Shown here: piece by piece, positions 5,413-8,315 of the stretch
How the letters are laid out: each line of letters starts with the position of its first letter
Numbering within the stretch: position 1 is the first letter of the stretch
NCBI GenBank assembly: GCA_934623545.1
Contig: CAKTVN010000059.1
Location: 1 to 8,315, forward strand
Origin: an uncultured Oscillospiraceae bacterium
GTDB taxonomy: Bacteria > Bacillota > Clostridia > Oscillospirales > Oscillospiraceae
Direction of reading: 5' to 3'
DNA: 8,315 nt
Translations under genes and position numbers: made by a program
Notes under the pieces: model-generated
Database searches by the model: none
What the model was told of the DNA's origin: nothing
The model's input: the letters and a program-made list of their open reading frames with translations, nothing else

Positions 5413-7848
5413 TTACTGCCGGATTCCGGGCTTGCGGCGCGGGCGCTTCACCGGCGGGACCGGCGAAAGCGGCGACGCATCCGGCACCGCATCCGGCTGC
5501 GGCTGCGTATCCGTGCGACACTTTGAGAAGTCCAGCGCCGCGGCGATCACGCTGTCGACATGGTGGACCGTGATGAAATTGAGCGCGGCGCGGACCGTCT
5601 GATCGATCTCCTCAAGGTCCTTTTCGTTGGCGGCGGGGATGATGACGGTATGAATGCCGTGCCGCAGCGCCGCCATGGTCTTTTCCTTGAGCCCGCCGAT
5701 GGGCAGCACACGCCCGCGGATGGAGATCTCGCCGGTCATGGCGATGTCCCGCCGGACCGTCGCGCCGGTCAGCGCGGAGACGATCGCCGTGCAGATCGTG
5801 ATGCCTGCGGAGGGTCCGTCCTTCGGGATGGCCCCCTCGGGGAAATGGACATGGATGTCCTTCGTCTTATAGAAGTCCGGTGCGATGCCGAAATGCGCCG
5901 TTCTGGAGCGGATATAGCTCAGCGCCGCGTGGACCGATTCCTTCATCACATCGCCGAGATTGCCCGTCAGCTCCAGCTTGCCGGAGCCGTCGACCACATT
6001 GACCTCGACCTCGAGCGTTTCGCCGCCGACGGAGGTCCATGCAAGCCCCGTGACCAGACCGACCGGGTCGCTCGCCGGAAGCTCGTCCGGCAGGAAGCGG
6101 CGCACGCCGAGATACTGCTCGAGATTCGCGCCCGTCACGCTGATGCGCTTCGGCGCGTTCTCCTCCACGAAACGCATGGCGCACTTGCGGCACAGCGCCG
6201 CGAGCTCGCGCTCGAGATTGCGCACGCCCGATTCGCGCGTATAGCAGGAGATGATCTCGCGCAGCGCCTCATCCGAGACGCGGACGCTCCCCTTCGGGAT
6301 GCCATGCTTCTGAAGCTGCTTCGGCAGCAGATGGCGCTTCGCGATCTGAAGCTTTTCCTCGTCCGTGTACGAGCCGAGCTCAATGACCTCCATGCGGTCG
6401 AGCAGGGCGCGCGGGATGGTGTCGGTCGTATTTGCCGTCGTGATGAACATACACTCGTGCAGATCGAACGGGACCTCGAGATAGTGGTCGCGGAAGGAGC
6501 TGTTCTGCTCCGAGTCCAGGACCTCCAGCAGCGCAGAGGCGGGGTCGCCCTTATAATCGCTGCCGAGCTTGTCGATCTCGTCGAGCAGCAGCAGCGCGTT
6601 TTTTGAGCCCGCGCGCGAGATCGCCGCCATAATTCTGCCCGGCATCGCGCCGATGTAGGTCTTGCGGTGTCCGCGAATCTCCGCCTCGTCGTGTACGCCG
6701 CCGAGCGAGATGCGCGCAAGCTTGCGGTTCAGCGCGCTCGCGATGGAGATCGCAATGGAGGTCTTGCCGACACCCGGAGGACCGACCAGACACAAGATTT
6801 GCCCCGGAAGCTCCGGCGCGAGCTGACGCACCGCCAGCGTCTCCAGCACGCGCTGCTTGACCTTGTCCAGACCGTAATGGTCCGCGTCGAGAATTTTGCG
6901 CGCGTGGCGTACATCGAGCCGCTCCTTCGTCCGCTTGCTCCATGGAAGCTCCAGGACAGTATCCAGATAGTTCCGCAGCAGCGCCGCCTCCTGCGAGTTC
7001 GGCGGCTGCTTCGCCATCCGGCGGACCTCCTTGAGGAGCTTTTCCTCGGTCTCCTCCTCGAGATGAAGCTTGCGGATCTTTTCGCGGTACGCGTCCGCGT
7101 CGTCGTCCTCCGCGTCCTCGCCGAGCTCCTCACGGATGGCGCTGAGCTGCTCGCGCAGGTAATAATCGCGCTGGTTCTTATCGACGCTCTCCTGTACCTT
7201 TTCCGAGATCTCGTTTTCGAGCCGGAGCACGTCCAGCTCCTTCGCCATCAGCGAAACGGCAAGCTCCAGCCGCTTGACGGGATGCAGCTGCTCGAGAAGG
7301 CGCTGCTTGTCCTGATAGGAAAACGTCGCGTTCTGACCGATGAAGTCCGCGACATAGCCCGCGTCGTTTGAGGCGAGCATCTGTAAAAGCGCCTCCTGCA
7401 TATTTCTGCCGGAGAGGTCGCAAAACTGCTCAAACTGACTGTGCGCCTGCCGCACGAGCGCCTCGACGCGGTTGAGCGCACGGTTATAGGGTGCGTCGTC
7501 GAGCGACATCATGCGCCCGAAGAGATATGGGTCGCTCTGCACGACGTCGACAAGCGAGGCGCGGTATTTGCCCTCGACCAGAATGCGCATATTCTCCCCC
7601 GGAAGACGGAGAATTTGCTTGACGACGGCGACGGTGCCAGTCTCATAGAGGTCGGCTTTCTTCGGGTCATCGTTCTGGACGTCCCTCTGCGTGACGAGGA
7701 AGATCGTCTGGTCCTCGCGCAGCGCCTCCTCCACCGACAGGATGGATTTTTTGCGCCCCACATCAAAATGCGTCAGCATCTCGGGGAACACGCACAGCCC
7801 GCGCAGCGTAAGCACCGGCAGGCAGACAAAGGGCTTATATTCACTCAT
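5413..7848 (-). CDS. lon: ATP-dependent endopeptidase Lon (LonA type)
   Basis: The 811-aa protein has the complete LonA layout. The N-terminal substrate-recognition (LAN) domain is at about 5-200 and a coiled-coil-rich helical region at about 200-310. The AAA+ module has Walker A GPPGVGKT (356-363), Walker [10 protein letters not shown] with D423/E424, sensor-1 N473, arginine finger R485 and sensor-2 R543. The Ser-Lys protease domain has PKDGPSAG with S680 and GGLKEK with K723. It degrades misfolded and regulatory proteins in the cytosol as a hexamer. The start is at 7848 (MSEYKPF): AAAGGAG lies 8 bases upstream at 7857-7863. A longer open frame to 7911 would run into an inverted-repeat element and lacks a ribosome binding site. 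Residues from about 776 form a Pro-rich, basic tail of roughly 35 residues beyond the usual end of the family. Confidence 0.97.
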   Translation of the reverse strand: MSEYKPFVCLPVLTLRGLCVFPEMLTHFDVGRKKSILSVEEALREDQTIFLVTQRDVQNDDPKKADLYETGTVAVVKQILRLPGENMRILVEGKYRASLVDVVQSDPYLFGRMMSLDDAPYNRALNRVEALVRQAHSQFEQFCDLSGRNMQEALLQMLASNDAGYVADFIGQNATFSYQDKQRLLEQLHPVKRLELAVSLMAKELDVLRLENEISEKVQESVDKNQRDYYLREQLSAIREELGEDAEDDDADAYREKIRKLHLEEETEEKLLKEVRRMAKQPPNSQEAALLRNYLDTVLELPWSKRTKERLDVRHARKILDADHYGLDKVKQRVLETLAVRQLAPELPGQILCLVGPPGVGKTSIAISIASALNRKLARISLGGVHDEAEIRGHRKTYIGAMPGRIMAAISRAGSKNALLLLDEIDKLGSDYKGDPASALLEVLDSEQNSSFRDHYLEVPFDLHECMFITTANTTDTIPRALLDRMEVIELGSYTDEEKLQIAKRHLLPKQLQKHGIPKGSVRVSDEALREIISCYTRESGVRNLERELAALCRKCAMRFVEENAPKRISVTGANLEQYLGVRRFLPDELPASDPVGLVTGLAWTSVGGETLEVEVNVVDGSGKLELTGNLGDVMKESVHAALSYIRSRTAHFGIAPDFYKTKDIHVHFPEGAIPKDGPSAGITICTAIVSALTGATVRRDIAMTGEISIRGRVLPIGGLKEKTMAALRHGIHTVIIPAANEKDLEEIDQTVRAALNFITVHHVDSVIAAALDFSKCRTDTQPQPDAVPDASPLSPVPPVKRPRRKPGIRQ

Positions 7849-7856
7849 AGCTGTTT

Positions 7857-7863
7857 CTCCTTT
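7857..7863 (-). promoter_or_regulatory. Ribosome binding site fixing the lon start
   Basis: AAAGGAG on the minus strand is 8 bases from ATG 7848. It rules against the in-frame upstream extension to 7911. Confidence 0.8.
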
Positions 7864-7881
7864 CGTTGGAGAGATAAAATA

Positions 7882-8000
7882 AAAGTAATAAGTAACCGCG
7901 AAAAGTGACAAACGGCGCGCCGCGCACAGCGCGGCAGTTAAGGTCCGCTGACGAAGCCGGCGTATTTCCTGTTCACTTTCTACGGATTACTTATTACTTT
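7882..8000. repeat. 119-bp element with terminal inverted repeats, MITE-like, between clpX and lon
   Basis: AAAGTAATAAGTAA (7882-7895) is repeated exactly, inverted, at 7987-8000. Similarity continues inward with a one-base bulge and a few mismatches (CCGCGAAAAGTGA at 7896-7908 against the complement of 7974-7986), giving arms of about 30 bp. The centre is GC-rich and includes a 7-bp hairpin, GCCGCGC (7919-7925) with 7929-7935 and an ACA loop. There is no open frame and no clear target-site duplication. It may be a non-autonomous transposable element, or a long RNA hairpin in the clpX-lon transcript. No good promoter for lon is visible inside it. Confidence 0.6.
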
Positions 8001-8023
8001 GTCGTTTCACCGTAAAGGTGCGC

Positions 8024-8315
8024 TCAAAGCGTCACGCCCGCGTTCTTGATCGGGGCGCGGGGCTTGCTCGCATCGCGGGTCACGACCGGCTTCGCGCCGT
8101 TTCGGACGCAGTCTTCGGTGATCAGGACGCTCTGGATCGTCGGGTCGGAGGGGATCTCGTACATGATGCTCGTCATGATGCCCTCCATGATCGCGCGCAG
8201 ACCGCGCGCGCCGATCTGGCGCTCGATCGCCTTTTCCGCAATCGCGTCCAGCGCGCCGGATTCGTAGCTGAGGCTCACCTGATCGTAGGACAGGAGCTTG
8301 TGATACTGCTTGCAG
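8024..8315 (-). CDS. clpX: ATP-dependent Clp protease ATP-binding subunit ClpX, C-terminal end only
   Basis: Only the last 96 residues are in the window; the 5' part lies to the right. The visible stretch begins CKQYHKLL and contains the highly conserved ClpX C-terminal segment: ALDAIAEKAIERQIGARGLRAIM, shown here in part as IGARGLR with its sensor-2 arginine, followed by MYEIPSDPTI. These belong to the small AAA+ domain that contacts nucleotide and neighbouring subunits in the hexamer. ClpX unfolds substrates for ClpP degradation. The stop is TGA at 8024-8026. The C-terminal tail after the conserved part is short and lysine/proline containing. The gene is upstream of lon in the same direction with 175 bp between them, mostly occupied by the inverted-repeat element. 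Confidence 0.93.
   Translation of the reverse strand, partial: CKQYHKLLSYDQVSLSYESGALDAIAEKAIERQIGARGLRAIMEGIMTSIMYEIPSDPTIQSVLITEDCVRNGAKPVVTRDASKPRAPIKNAGVTL

Noticed and set aside
5560..6606. Plus-strand open frame (about 348 codons) opposite lon
   Set aside because: Antisense shadow of the Lon AAA+ and protease domains with no motif or RBS of its own.
7849..7911. N-terminal extension of Lon to 7911
   Set aside because: The extra 21 residues (rich in Tyr and Phe) come from the spacer and the end of the inverted-repeat element; a good RBS precedes the internal ATG at 7848 and the family starts there.
7849..8023. Heat-shock operators (CIRCE or CtsR sites) in front of lon
   Set aside because: I found neither the CIRCE inverted repeat nor the CtsR heptad repeat; the only inverted repeat is the MITE-like element.

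Overview
The window looks like a GC-rich chromosome segment from a Bacillota (Firmicutes) member, probably a gut clostridium of the Oscillospiraceae/Ruminococcaceae type. The basis is the clpX-lon-ysxC(yihA/engB) gene order, strong AGGAGG-type ribosome binding sites, a type 2 (about 300 aa) PyrF-family protein, and GC-rich codons with AT-rich spacers. The taxon is inferred. All genes except one small ORF lie on the minus strand.

Read in the direction of transcription (right to left), the right half is a proteostasis and GTPase operon: the 3' end of clpX (8315-8024), lon (7848-5413), and yihA/engB (5402-4815), closed by a strong intrinsic terminator at 4772-4808. The clpX-lon gap holds a 119-bp element with imperfect terminal inverted repeats that resembles a MITE. 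Next comes a sigma-A-type promoter (4739-4767) and a structured leader of about 95 nt. These serve a two-gene unit: adenine deaminase (4637-2838) and a class I glutamine amidotransferase-like hydrolase of the peptidase C26/PuuD type (2784-2092). That unit runs into an unusual chain of short-loop palindromes (2085-1941) and then a terminator hairpin (1896-1923).

The left part has one plus-strand gene, a 53-aa protein with a single hydrophobic segment (1715-1876), which converges on the hairpin chain. It is divergent from a minus-strand pair: a PyrF-family protein (1546-626), followed with zero spacing by a histidine phosphatase (625 to the window edge). The PyrF-like protein keeps the fold and phosphate-binding signatures but lacks the catalytic lysine and other key active-site residues. 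The divergent intergenic region contains a promoter and three sequences resembling DnaA boxes.

The observations most worth a second look are the PyrF-like pseudoenzyme coupled to a phosphatase, the tandem palindrome array at 1941-2085, the inverted-repeat element between clpX and lon, and the DnaA-box-like cluster. No tRNA, rRNA, CRISPR array, integrase or transposase gene is visible. No gene-free stretch exceeds 300 bases.
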